Source: CAXQZM01 sp965229645 (GTDB taxonomy: Bacteria; Pseudomonadota; Alphaproteobacteria; UBA7985). Taken from it: a stretch of 64,000 nucleotides of DNA. Position numbers and translations under genes: made by a program. Below, piece after piece: positions 9,315-17,024 of this stretch; positions within the stretch are counted from its first letter, which is position 1; each line of letters opens with the position of its first letter. Below the pieces are notes generated by a model that worked only from the letters and a program-made list of their open reading frames with translations, ran no database searches and was not told the DNA's origin. The stretch lies in assembly GCA_965229645.1 (NCBI GenBank), contig OZ245893.1, forward strand, positions 434,001 to 498,000. The letters run 5' to 3'.

Positions 9315-9503
9315 TTGGGCCTCATGCGAGTGGGGACGGCGTTCCGTTCGTCGCGGCGACACGATTGATGGTGGACAGGCGAGATATGGAGGGCTTCTAA
9401 TACCAACGGCCAAAAAAGTTGACACTTTTATGGCCGTTTTGTGTCTCGCGGCAGAAACGCTTCGCGTTTCGGTTTTCGGGGTTGCGGTCTTTGGCTCCCT
9501 ACG

Positions 9504-9710
9504 CTCGCTCAGCCCGACTCTTTTAGTTGCGGTCTCACCTCGCTCACTATGTTCGCTCAGCCCGACGCTTTTAGTTGCGGTCTCTACTCACTCACTGTGT
9601 TCGCTCAGCCCGACGCTTTTAGTTGCGGTCTCTACTCGCTCACTATGTTCGCTCAGCCCGACGCTTTTAGTTGCGGTCTCTACTCGCTCACTATGTTCGC
9701 TCAGCCCGAC
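9504..9710. repeat. 48-bp tandem repeat, about 4.3 units
   Basis: Unit starts at 9504, 9552, 9600, 9648 and 9696. Each unit contains CGCTCAGCCCGAC then TTTTAGTTGCGGTCTC. The first unit is the most diverged and the last is cut off where the ordinary MITE sequence resumes. Confidence 0.92.
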
Positions 9711-9778
9711 CGCAGGACGGGGCCTTCGCTGATACCCCGAGGCGCGTTCCTAGCTTCTCTCGGGGCCGCGCGTTTGGG

Positions 9779-9922
9779 GCGCGGGCGTTCTCTGCGCCTT
9801 TTGGGCTTGGAGCCCAACTGTTTGGAGCGCGGGCGTTCCCTGCGCCCTCTGGGCTTGGAGCCCAACTGTTTGGAGCGCGGGCGTTCCCTGCGCCCTCTGG
9901 GCTTGGAGCCCGCTTGGGGGAC
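9779..9922. repeat. 48-bp tandem repeat, 3 units
   Basis: Unit starts at 9779, 9827 and 9875. Units contain GCGCGGGCGTTC and GGGCTTGGAGCCC, the latter a small hairpin. Units two and three are nearly identical and unit one is more diverged. Sequence is unrelated to the first tandem array although the period is the same. Confidence 0.9.
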
Positions 9923-10108
9923 CGCCGTCGCGGCCCTTATACCAGCGAACATAAGAGTTACTCTGGGTCGCTGTGGGTATAAGAGACACTAACAAAACCA
10001 AAGAATTTCCCGTTCAGCTTGCCACAACTCCCAGGGTCGTGGCGGCATCATTCCAACGGTTGCTGGCCTGATAACCATTCAACTCTTGGAAACTTACCGA
10101 CAATGGCC

Positions 10109-10882
10109 TCAACGAAAGTCCACCCATAAAAAACAACGCGGATAAGATGGACGCCCGCCGAACCGATGGAGGAACGCAACGGGAGGGCGCTGCGCCGATA
10201 GCCAAGCGGACACTTGCCTGGACTGACTGGAGGGGATACGTCCTAGCAAGTTTCCATCTTCCATCTCAACTCGAACGGCGTAGGGGTCGTATTCGTTGGA
10301 CGGTTCGCGGACCAATCTAAGGTTCTGGCCAGCCGTAGGCAGGTTAGATACCTTATCAAAGTAATGACGGAATCCTGCGACGTCGAAAATATAGCTAAAC
10401 GGCGGTGCAAACCCTTCGAATGTTTCCAAGAGCCCGAAACTGTCGCGCGCGATGCGCGCACCCATGAAGGTGAGGATCGAAAATCGGTCTGAGCCAGCGC
10501 CGAGCTCTCCCAATCCGAAGGTCTGGAGGAGCTTGCCAAAATCTGAGCGGCCAAATGGAAGACGGCGTTCAAAGTGCTGGAAAGCCTGCGCACCAGGTTC
10601 CCGGTCTATGGGCAAACCAGGGTAACCCCCAAATCCCTCCGACCTTGCCAACTGAAAATCGTCGCTGTCCGTGGTGTAGCTGAAGTGAATGCCATCGCGT
10701 TGGCGCTGTAGAACACCTACGGCACGCCTCAGGCGCGCACCAACACCCATCCACACCAGCAGGGCGCGCTGGGTTTGTGGCAATGCCTTGAGTTGGCGCG
10801 GTTCAATCTGCGGTTTTGGAGTCCAACTCTGGGCTGGAAGGACGCCTGACCGCGGATCAAGGTACTCTGCTGCATAGGTCAT
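10109..10882 (-). CDS. HIRAN-domain protein partnered with a HipA-like kinase
   Basis: 257 residues. The middle part (GRSDFGKLLQTFGLGELGAG, then LTFMGARIARDSFGLLETFEG) looks like the N-terminal subdomain that ordinary HipA proteins carry on the same chain. The C-terminal part (about residues 185-232) has the HIRAN pattern: LRLVREPSNEYDPYAVRVEM then GRIPSSQSRQVSAWL. HIRAN domains in other proteins bind DNA ends or 3' termini. The gene starts 14 bases after the kinase gene, so the two are one transcription unit. Function is not known; a toxin-antitoxin or DNA-damage role is inference from the domains. The stretch 9980-10108 downstream holds nothing recognised. Confidence 0.6.
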   Translation of the reverse strand: MTYAAEYLDPRSGVLPAQSWTPKPQIEPRQLKALPQTQRALLVWMGVGARLRRAVGVLQRQRDGIHFSYTTDSDDFQLARSEGFGGYPGLPIDREPGAQAFQHFERRLPFGRSDFGKLLQTFGLGELGAGSDRFSILTFMGARIARDSFGLLETFEGFAPPFSYIFDVAGFRHYFDKVSNLPTAGQNLRLVREPSNEYDPYAVRVEMEDGNLLGRIPSSQSRQVSAWLSAQRPPVAFLHRFGGRPSYPRCFLWVDFR

Positions 10883-10896
10883 AAGGGATTCGATCT

Positions 10897-11841
10897 TCAG
10901 AGGGGCTGTGGGGTCATTCCCTGCAGAATAGATTTAAGCTGCTCTTGGCTGGTTCGTAGCAGCAAAAGAACAAAATGCAAACGATTCTCCGTTAGACGAT
11001 ACGGGCCGAAGTCTTCCTCAATGCGGTGGAGTGAGTAAAGAAAGTCCTCCATCGGCCCCAACTCAAGTTCTGCCACGGCCTCGAACGAGCGCCGTTGATT
11101 GGGGTATCGAGTCAAAAATGCCCGTATAAAGTCCCGCCTTAGAGGCTTGTTTTTTGAGGGCTGCTCCCATCGCATATGATTTCGTCCTCTTTCCACGTAC
11201 ATAGCAGCCTGCTCTTCAAGTTGCTTATTGGCAGCCAAATTGGCCAGCTTGGTATCTGTGAGCATGAAACCTAAGCAGTTGTTGTGGTCGAATCTGGGTG
11301 CATAGCCTCGGCTATTTCCAGTCCTATGATCCTTAAGGATGCCCCAGTTATGGCCGTGTCGATCTGCGTTGCAGATCAAAGCATCAAGTGCAAAGGTTTG
11401 CCCCCACCAGTTCAAGTGTGTTTGGTGGTCAAAGGTGCCAAGGGTTTCGAGACCAAAACATGTTTCCACACGAGACCAGGAGTGGCGGGTTTGCTTCTGG
11501 AGGTCATACTCAGCGTCAAGCTCCTGAAGAAATTCAGCGCCGTGCACCAGTTCCGTCTCATCGGGACGATAGAAGTACTCCATTACACAAACATAGCCCT
11601 GATGTTTCTGCGCGACCGATGACCGTTGTGCATCCCAACCGAGCAGGGTTAGGATCAAATGGGATGCAATGAGCTCGGACCAAACCATTGGTTCGCGGCC
11701 AGACTTTGGTTCCTTCCAGAGCCACGACTTGCCATTGGGGTCAACCACTGTGTGTTTGTCCAAGGCCCCTTCTGAGACGATGGCAAGGTCGTCTTGAGTC
11801 CAATGATCAATGGAACCAAGGAAATTCAAATTGGCGGACAT
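10897..11841 (-). CDS. HipA/CtkA-like serine/threonine kinase
   Basis: About 314 residues, shorter than classical HipA (about 440) because the N-terminal subdomain is absent here and seems to be encoded in the next gene. Kinase landmarks are present: a lysine in WLWKEPKSGREP, the helix glutamate in WSELIASHL, the catalytic loop DALICNADRHGHNWGIL with Asp and Asn, and an Asp-containing metal loop FDHNNC. It therefore looks catalytically intact. ATG at 11841 is used; a TTG at 11886 would extend it. HipA kinases phosphorylate host proteins such as GltX, which is also encoded in this window, but a link is only speculation. Confidence 0.72.
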   Translation of the reverse strand: MSANLNFLGSIDHWTQDDLAIVSEGALDKHTVVDPNGKSWLWKEPKSGREPMVWSELIASHLILTLLGWDAQRSSVAQKHQGYVCVMEYFYRPDETELVHGAEFLQELDAEYDLQKQTRHSWSRVETCFGLETLGTFDHQTHLNWWGQTFALDALICNADRHGHNWGILKDHRTGNSRGYAPRFDHNNCLGFMLTDTKLANLAANKQLEEQAAMYVERGRNHMRWEQPSKNKPLRRDFIRAFLTRYPNQRRSFEAVAELELGPMEDFLYSLHRIEEDFGPYRLTENRLHFVLLLLRTSQEQLKSILQGMTPQPL

Positions 11842-12039
11842 TCGGCGCGTCGTGGCCTTTAGTGGTTTCCTAGTTGGTTGAAACAAGCCATATGACGAAT
11901 ATCCGCGCCAACCAAGGGTCTAAATCTATTCAATCGAAATATAGTGGCAGATCGCTTAAAGTCCCTCAACAGGTTCAAAACTAACGAGCATGGGGCGAGG
12001 ACTAAGGGCTCTTCCAGCGAAGATCTTAGCGTCTCGGCA

Positions 12040-12072
12040 GAGGGCCGCGATGGACACACCGTCGCGGCCCTC
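12040..12072 (-). terminator. GC-rich hairpin after the BMP binding-protein gene
   Basis: Perfect 11-bp arms GAGGGCCGCGA and TCGCGGCCCTC separated by 11 bases, just past the stop of the binding-protein gene at 12084. There is no clear T-run, so it may stabilise the 3' end rather than terminate by itself. Confidence 0.6.
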
Positions 12073-12083
12073 CGACCCCATGA

Positions 12084-13205
12084 TCAGTTCGGGATATCGG
12101 CGTCGATGCCGCTGATATACCAGTCCATAGTGACCAAGGTGGGGAAGTCGGCCAAGTGGGTCGCGCCCTCGCCGCACTCTTGGGGTTGGCTGCCGTCGGC
12201 CTTGACCAGTCCTTCGCAGGGGAAGGCATGGCGGTCGCCCTGGGCTAGGGCGGTTTCGAGTGCCTTGGCTTCGGCGAGCAGGTCTTCGGGAATCTTGTCG
12301 TTGTAGGACCCCAAGACCACCATGCCGACGTCGCCGCCCATGCCGTCCTTGGTCAGGCCCCACCAAGTGTCCGCTTCATCGCCGCCTTGCCAGGTTCCGT
12401 CGATGACCGACCCGACCGTATCGACGTAGTAAGAATCCCAGTCGTCAACGATCGAGACCAGATGCGCGGTGGGGCCGAAGCGTGACATGTCGGAGGCTTG
12501 GCCAAAGGCGCGGACCCCGCGCGTTTCGGCAATTTGCATGGCCGCAGGCGAGTCCGTGTGTTGGACGATTATGTCCGCGCCGTTGTCGATCAGCGTATTG
12601 GCCGCCGCCGCTTCCTTGGCTGGGTCAAACCAGGAAAAATTCCAGATGATCTCCACCTCAATGTCGGGATTGTGCTTCTGCGCCTCCAGCATGAAGGCGT
12701 TGATGCCACGAATGACCTCGGGGATCGGGAAAGAGGCGATGTAGCCGACTTTGTTGGTTTCGGTCAGACGCGCGGCCAGCAAGCCCTGAACAACCCGGCC
12801 CTCGTAAAATCGCGCCGAGTAGGTCGCTACGTTGTCGGATTCGCGCTTAAAGCCCGTTGCGTGTTCGAACGCCACATCGGAGTACTGGGCCGCGACTTCG
12901 TTGACGGCGTCCATGAAGCCAAAAGAGGTGGCGAAGATCAGATCGTGGCCCGTTTCGGCCAGGTCAGTCAAGGCGTCAACCGCGCCAGGCCCCTCGGGCA
13001 CGTTTTCGATATAGGTGGTTTCCACGGCATCGCCGTAGGCGGCTTCGATCGCTAAACGGCCAACGTCGTGTCGATAGGTCCAGCCCAAATCTTCGACGGG
13101 GCCGACATAGATGAAGCCGACCTTCAGCGGGTCATCGGCCACGGCGGGGGCGGAAAGCGCGGCAAGGCCGAGGGCCGTTGCCGCCAAGTTAGAAGAGAGT
13201 CTCAT
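12084..13205 (-). CDS. BMP-family ABC transporter substrate-binding protein
   Basis: Periplasmic binding protein of the basic membrane protein (PnrA/Med) family, which mostly bind nucleosides or nucleobases. 373 residues with a cleavable signal peptide (hydrophobic stretch up to AVADDP, about residue 25). LKVGFIYVGPVEDLGWTYRHDVGR, FATSFGFMDAV and KVGYIASFPIPEVIRGINAF are typical. It is the first gene of a leftward transport locus, but separated by about 100 bases from the permease genes, whose own strand is the same. Actual ligand unknown; the divergent hydantoinase genes suggest a cyclic amide or nucleobase-like compound. Confidence 0.9.
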   Translation of the reverse strand: MRLSSNLAATALGLAALSAPAVADDPLKVGFIYVGPVEDLGWTYRHDVGRLAIEAAYGDAVETTYIENVPEGPGAVDALTDLAETGHDLIFATSFGFMDAVNEVAAQYSDVAFEHATGFKRESDNVATYSARFYEGRVVQGLLAARLTETNKVGYIASFPIPEVIRGINAFMLEAQKHNPDIEVEIIWNFSWFDPAKEAAAANTLIDNGADIIVQHTDSPAAMQIAETRGVRAFGQASDMSRFGPTAHLVSIVDDWDSYYVDTVGSVIDGTWQGGDEADTWWGLTKDGMGGDVGMVVLGSYNDKIPEDLLAEAKALETALAQGDRHAFPCEGLVKADGSQPQECGEGATHLADFPTLVTMDWYISGIDADIPN

Positions 13206-13308
13206 AGGTGGGAATTCCTGTTCTTCTGAAAGGTTGGAGGTGCGCGGGACTGCGCGCGGTTGGCCTTAGCTTGCGCCGTCGTGGATTAGTGGAGAGCCTT
13301 CAAAAAAA

Positions 13309-14304
13309 TCAGCTGCGTTCGAAGACCTTGCCGAGCGAGCCAGGAGCGTTGCGTCGGATCATGGTGGCGTCGAAGGAAATGAGCGCCAGAACAACAATCG
13401 GCACCAGATAGGGCAAAATGGGCAGGAACAGCGGCACGAACCAGCCTGGCAAGCCGTCCACGTTCTGTAGGCGCGGGCCCAAGGAGATGGTGAGGCCAAA
13501 CAGGATCCCGCCCAAGAGGACGCGCAGGGGCCGCCAGGTTCCAAACAGGATCAGCGCCAGCGCCAGCCAGCCGTAGCCGTTGGTCAGGCCTTCGCGCCAG
13601 CTCGGCCCGATCAACGCCAGGGACATGTAGCCCCCAGCGATTCCAGACATGAAGCCGCCGAACGTCAGGGCAAAGAGCCGAATGCGCGCGACTGGGTAGC
13701 CTAAGGTATAGGCACTATTGTGGTTTTCCCCGACGGCGCGCAAGACCAGGCCCGCGCGCGTTCGCTGTAAAAACCACAGCGCCAAGGGCAAGGCGGCCAA
13801 GGCCAGGACGGTCATGATATTGAGGGTGGCCAGGCGCGCCAGCCCATCGGACACGCGCCAAGCATCGGGGACAACGCCCTGCAGCGGTGTGCCCGTCAGG
13901 TCAAAGCCCTGGTTGCCGATGGCGTTGGTAAGGCTGAGGCCCAGAATGGTCAAGCCGAGGCCCGTCGCCACTTGATTGGCGCCCAGGGCCAACACCAGCA
14001 GGCCGAACAAGAGCGACAGCAGCGCCCCCATAAGGCCCCCGACCAGCAGGGCGCCCAAGTAGGCCCAGCGACCGAGCAAGGGGTCCATGAGGCAGGTCTT
14101 GCCGTCAAAGCCCATGAGCCCGCAGGAGGCGAGAGCGGCCCCGACCATGTAGGCGGCGAGCGCGCCGACGATCATCATGCCCTCGACGCCCAAGTTGATG
14201 AGCCCTGATTTTTCAACAATTAGAATGCCGACGGCGGCTAGCAGCAGGGGCGTGGCAAAGTTCAAGACATCGAGACTGAGGGAGACGAGAAAGCTCAGGT
14301 CCAT
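13309..14304 (-). CDS. ABC transporter permease, BMP/nucleoside type, second subunit
   Basis: About 331 residues with 8-9 hydrophobic segments, of the branched-chain/ribose-type permease family (BPD_transp_2). The family segments IVEKSGLINLGVEGMM at the N-terminus and ALILFGTWRPLRVLLGGILFG near the C-terminus match the YufQ type. The start is taken at ATG 14304; another ATG at 14319 would add five residues. Both lie inside the end of the preceding permease gene, so the genes overlap and are coupled. Confidence 0.88.
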   Translation of the reverse strand: MDLSFLVSLSLDVLNFATPLLLAAVGILIVEKSGLINLGVEGMMIVGALAAYMVGAALASCGLMGFDGKTCLMDPLLGRWAYLGALLVGGLMGALLSLLFGLLVLALGANQVATGLGLTILGLSLTNAIGNQGFDLTGTPLQGVVPDAWRVSDGLARLATLNIMTVLALAALPLALWFLQRTRAGLVLRAVGENHNSAYTLGYPVARIRLFALTFGGFMSGIAGGYMSLALIGPSWREGLTNGYGWLALALILFGTWRPLRVLLGGILFGLTISLGPRLQNVDGLPGWFVPLFLPILPYLVPIVVLALISFDATMIRRNAPGSLGKVFERS

Positions 14305-15386
14305 GCGCGCGCGTCCCATCGTGGCCGATGGGTTCCTAAAATCACGGTGCCAAGGGTGCAGAACAGGGCGATCACTTGGATGAGGCCAGAGATGGAATCA
14401 TCGCCCAGACCGCTGGCCTGCAACCAGCCTGCCCCGCCCTCCAGATACCCCAGCGCAAGGCCCGCCAGCAAGATGCCCAAGGGATGAAGCCGCCCCAGGA
14501 ACGCCACGATGATGGCGGTGAAACCGTAGTTTTGCAGGAAATTGGATTGATCGACCAGATAGCCCGTATCGCCCGTCAAAAAAATCGCGCCCGCGAGGCC
14601 CGCCAGCCCGCCCGAACCCAAAAAGGCGATCCAAATCGTCCCCTTGGGGGAGAATCCTGCAAACCGCTCGGCGCGCGCGCTATGGTTGGCCACCGCGAGG
14701 CGATAGCCGAGCAAAGTAAGACCCAAGACAAGCGCGACCAGGGCATAGGCCGCCCACCCCCAGAGCAGGCCCCAGTGCAATTTCGGCCCCTGGGCGAACA
14801 TCGCGCTGAACTGGAGCGCCTCGGGCAAGCTCTCGGTTTGGGTCGGGACGGGTTTCAGGGCCGCCGCCATCTCCCACGGGCCGTTGGACAAGTAAAACAG
14901 GAACTGCGCGCCGACGTAAACGAGCATGAGGCTGACCAGCAGTTCATTGGTATTGGCCAAGGTCCTTAAAGCCGCGGGAATCGCGGCCCAGGCCATGCCG
15001 CCCGCCGCCCCCGCCAGCAAAATGATCGGCAGCGCCCAGGGCGATTGCGGCATGCCCATGCCCAACCACGCGCCAAAACCAACGATGGCGCCCAGGGCAA
15101 ACTGACCTTCCGCCCCGATGTTCCAGACGTTGGCGCGATACGCAATCGACAGGCCCAAGGCGATCAAGGAGAGGTAAAAGGCGGGGTTGAGCGCCTTGCC
15201 CCACTGGGTCAGCGCCCGTTCGGCTTGCCACGGGAAGGTCAGCATTTGCCAAAAGGCCGCAAAAGGCTGCCCGGTCGTGAGCCAGAGGGCAAGGAAGGTC
15301 AGGACCAAGGTTAGCGCCAGGGCCAGCCCCATGGACAGAAGGCTGGCGTGCCATCCCAGGCGGCTGCGCCGTTCCCAGCGGATCAT
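14295..15386 (-). CDS. ABC transporter permease, BMP/nucleoside type, first subunit
   Basis: 363 residues, about 9 membrane helices. AYRANVWNIGAEGQFALGAI is the family signature and LRTLANTNELLVSLMLVY, WIAFLGSGGLAGLAGA are typical of the YufP-like partner. Overlaps both neighbours (ATGA with the upstream ATPase gene), so ATPase and both permeases form one translationally coupled unit. Confidence 0.88.
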   Translation of the reverse strand: MIRWERRSRLGWHASLLSMGLALALTLVLTFLALWLTTGQPFAAFWQMLTFPWQAERALTQWGKALNPAFYLSLIALGLSIAYRANVWNIGAEGQFALGAIVGFGAWLGMGMPQSPWALPIILLAGAAGGMAWAAIPAALRTLANTNELLVSLMLVYVGAQFLFYLSNGPWEMAAALKPVPTQTESLPEALQFSAMFAQGPKLHWGLLWGWAAYALVALVLGLTLLGYRLAVANHSARAERFAGFSPKGTIWIAFLGSGGLAGLAGAIFLTGDTGYLVDQSNFLQNYGFTAIIVAFLGRLHPLGILLAGLALGYLEGGAGWLQASGLGDDSISGLIQVIALFCTLGTVILGTHRPRWDARAWT

Positions 15387-16873
15387 GCCGCCAACTCCCC
15401 CGCCATGGCCAGGCCCAAGTCGGCGACGGTCCAGGCCGCAGTGGGTCTGGCAAGGGTCAGGTCCCCGCCTGCGATCACGGCCAACCGGTCGCTCAAGGAC
15501 AGCAATTCGTCCAAGTCTTGGGAGATCAGCAGGACCGCGGCCCCTTGATCGGCGCGCAGTTGGATTTCCTGGTGGATGCGGCTGGCCGCCCAGAGGTCAA
15601 CGCCCCAGGTTGGTTGGTTGATGATCAGCAAGTCCAGGCCGACATCCAACTCGCGCCCGACCACGAATTTCTGCAAGTTTCCCCCCGAAAAGCTGCGGGC
15701 GCGGGTGTGAGCATCCCCGCCGCGCACATCGAAGGCTTGGATGATCTTGTCGGCCTGATCGCGGATCCACGCGCGCCGACGCAGCAGCCGACCCACGCCC
15801 CTGTGCGGGCCTCGGGTCGCGTGCTTGGTCAGCAGGGTATTTTCGCTCAAGCGAAAATCGGGGATCGCGGCGTGTCCCAGCCGCTCCTCAGGGACAAAGC
15901 GCGCGCCGAGCGCGCGGCGTTTGCGGGTCGGCAACTTGGTCATGTCCCGATCGCGGAGCCGCAAACACCCGGCGGTGAGGGTGCCGCGCGCGGCTTCGCC
16001 CGATAAGAGAGCGAACAGGCGGTCCTGACCGTTGCCCGCGATGCCCGCCACGCCCAGAATTTCGCCCGCGTGAAGCGTCAAATCGGGGATCGAAAGACCA
16101 TCGCGGGTCTGGATTCCGCGCGCTTCCAAGACCTTTGGCGCGCGATCAAAGGTGCGCACCGTTTTCTCATCGCGCGCCAATCGCTGGCCGATCATCATTT
16201 CTGCCAGCGCCTCGGTCGGGGTGTTGCGTGGGTCGCAAGTACCCACGACTTTGCCCGCGCGCAGCACGGTGGCTGCGTCGCACAGCGCCCGGACCTCGCG
16301 CATCTTGTGCGAGATAAAGATCAGGCCGCGCCCCTCATCGCGCAGGGCCTTGAGGGCGGTGAACAGCAGGTCCGCCTCCTGCGGGGTCAGGACCGACGTG
16401 GGTTCGTCGAGGACCAGCAGCTTGGGCTCGGCGAGCAAGGCGCGGACGATTTCAATGCGCTGCTTTTCTCCCGCCGATAGGGTTAGGACCAGGGCGTCGG
16501 GGTCGATGTCCAGGCCGTACGCCTGGCCCATATCCTGAATGCGCGCGCGCAGATCGGGCGGCGGCTTGGCAAGACCCAGACGAATATTCTCGAGCGCGGT
16601 CATGCCATCGAACAGGGCAAAGTGCTGCTGGACCATGCCGATGCCCAGGGCTTGCGCGTCCTGCGGGCTGGTGATCTTTACGGGCGCGCCGTCAAAGTCG
16701 ATGCGGCCCTGGTCGGGCTGAACCAGGCCGAACAGGATTTTCATCAGGGTCGATTTGCCCGCACCATTTTCGCCGAGCAAGGCATGAATTTGCCCCGCCT
16801 CCACGCGCAGATCGACCGCCTCATTGGCCTGGACGGGTCCGTAGGCCTTGGAAATTCCCGTAAGGCGCAGCAT
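15383..16873 (-). CDS. ABC transporter ATPase, duplicated sugar/nucleoside type
   Basis: 496 residues holding two ATPase domains in tandem, as in RbsA and YufO. The first has Walker A GENGAGKSTLMK (residues 34-45), signature LSAGEKQRIEI and Walker B LLVLDEPTSVLTPQEA. The second has the degenerate Walker A GIAGNGQDRLFALL, signature FSGGNLQKFVVGREL and the altered Walker B INQPTWGVD usual for this family. It is the first gene of the leftward coupled unit, about 150 bases from the divergent hyuA. Confidence 0.92.
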   Translation of the reverse strand: MLRLTGISKAYGPVQANEAVDLRVEAGQIHALLGENGAGKSTLMKILFGLVQPDQGRIDFDGAPVKITSPQDAQALGIGMVQQHFALFDGMTALENIRLGLAKPPPDLRARIQDMGQAYGLDIDPDALVLTLSAGEKQRIEIVRALLAEPKLLVLDEPTSVLTPQEADLLFTALKALRDEGRGLIFISHKMREVRALCDAATVLRAGKVVGTCDPRNTPTEALAEMMIGQRLARDEKTVRTFDRAPKVLEARGIQTRDGLSIPDLTLHAGEILGVAGIAGNGQDRLFALLSGEAARGTLTAGCLRLRDRDMTKLPTRKRRALGARFVPEERLGHAAIPDFRLSENTLLTKHATRGPHRGVGRLLRRRAWIRDQADKIIQAFDVRGGDAHTRARSFSGGNLQKFVVGRELDVGLDLLIINQPTWGVDLWAASRIHQEIQLRADQGAAVLLISQDLDELLSLSDRLAVIAGGDLTLARPTAAWTVADLGLAMAGELAA

Positions 16874-17024
16874 GGGCGGCGGCTAACAGGCTTGTTGGTG
16901 GTTGCCAAGCCACCGTCTGTGGGTAAGGGGGGGCTATGGTTCGGACACGTGCACACCCCAAGGTGCCGACAAGGCCAGGCAAGGCGCAGGGCGCAGAACT
17001 CTGCCTGACCTTGGGGCAGGCCCT

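Larger units (their letters stand above)
9401..9979 (+). repeat. MITE-like element, copy C, expanded by two 48-bp tandem arrays
   Basis: Same outer ends and TA flanks as the other copies, but 579 bp instead of about 195. The left hairpin and the right CCAGCG/GGGTA end are kept. Two unrelated tandem arrays with the same 48-bp period have grown inside: 9504-9710 (units starting at 9504, 9552, 9600, 9648 and 9696, the last partial) and 9779-9922 (units at 9779, 9827, 9875). Long open frames cross it only because 48 is a multiple of three; they look like a repeat artefact, not a gene. Confidence 0.88.

Noticed and set aside
9286..9992. Open frames of 148 and 183 codons over the expanded MITE, resembling a repeat protein
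   Set aside because: They come from two 48-bp tandem arrays inside a MITE, with no ribosome site and no similarity to a known repeat protein.
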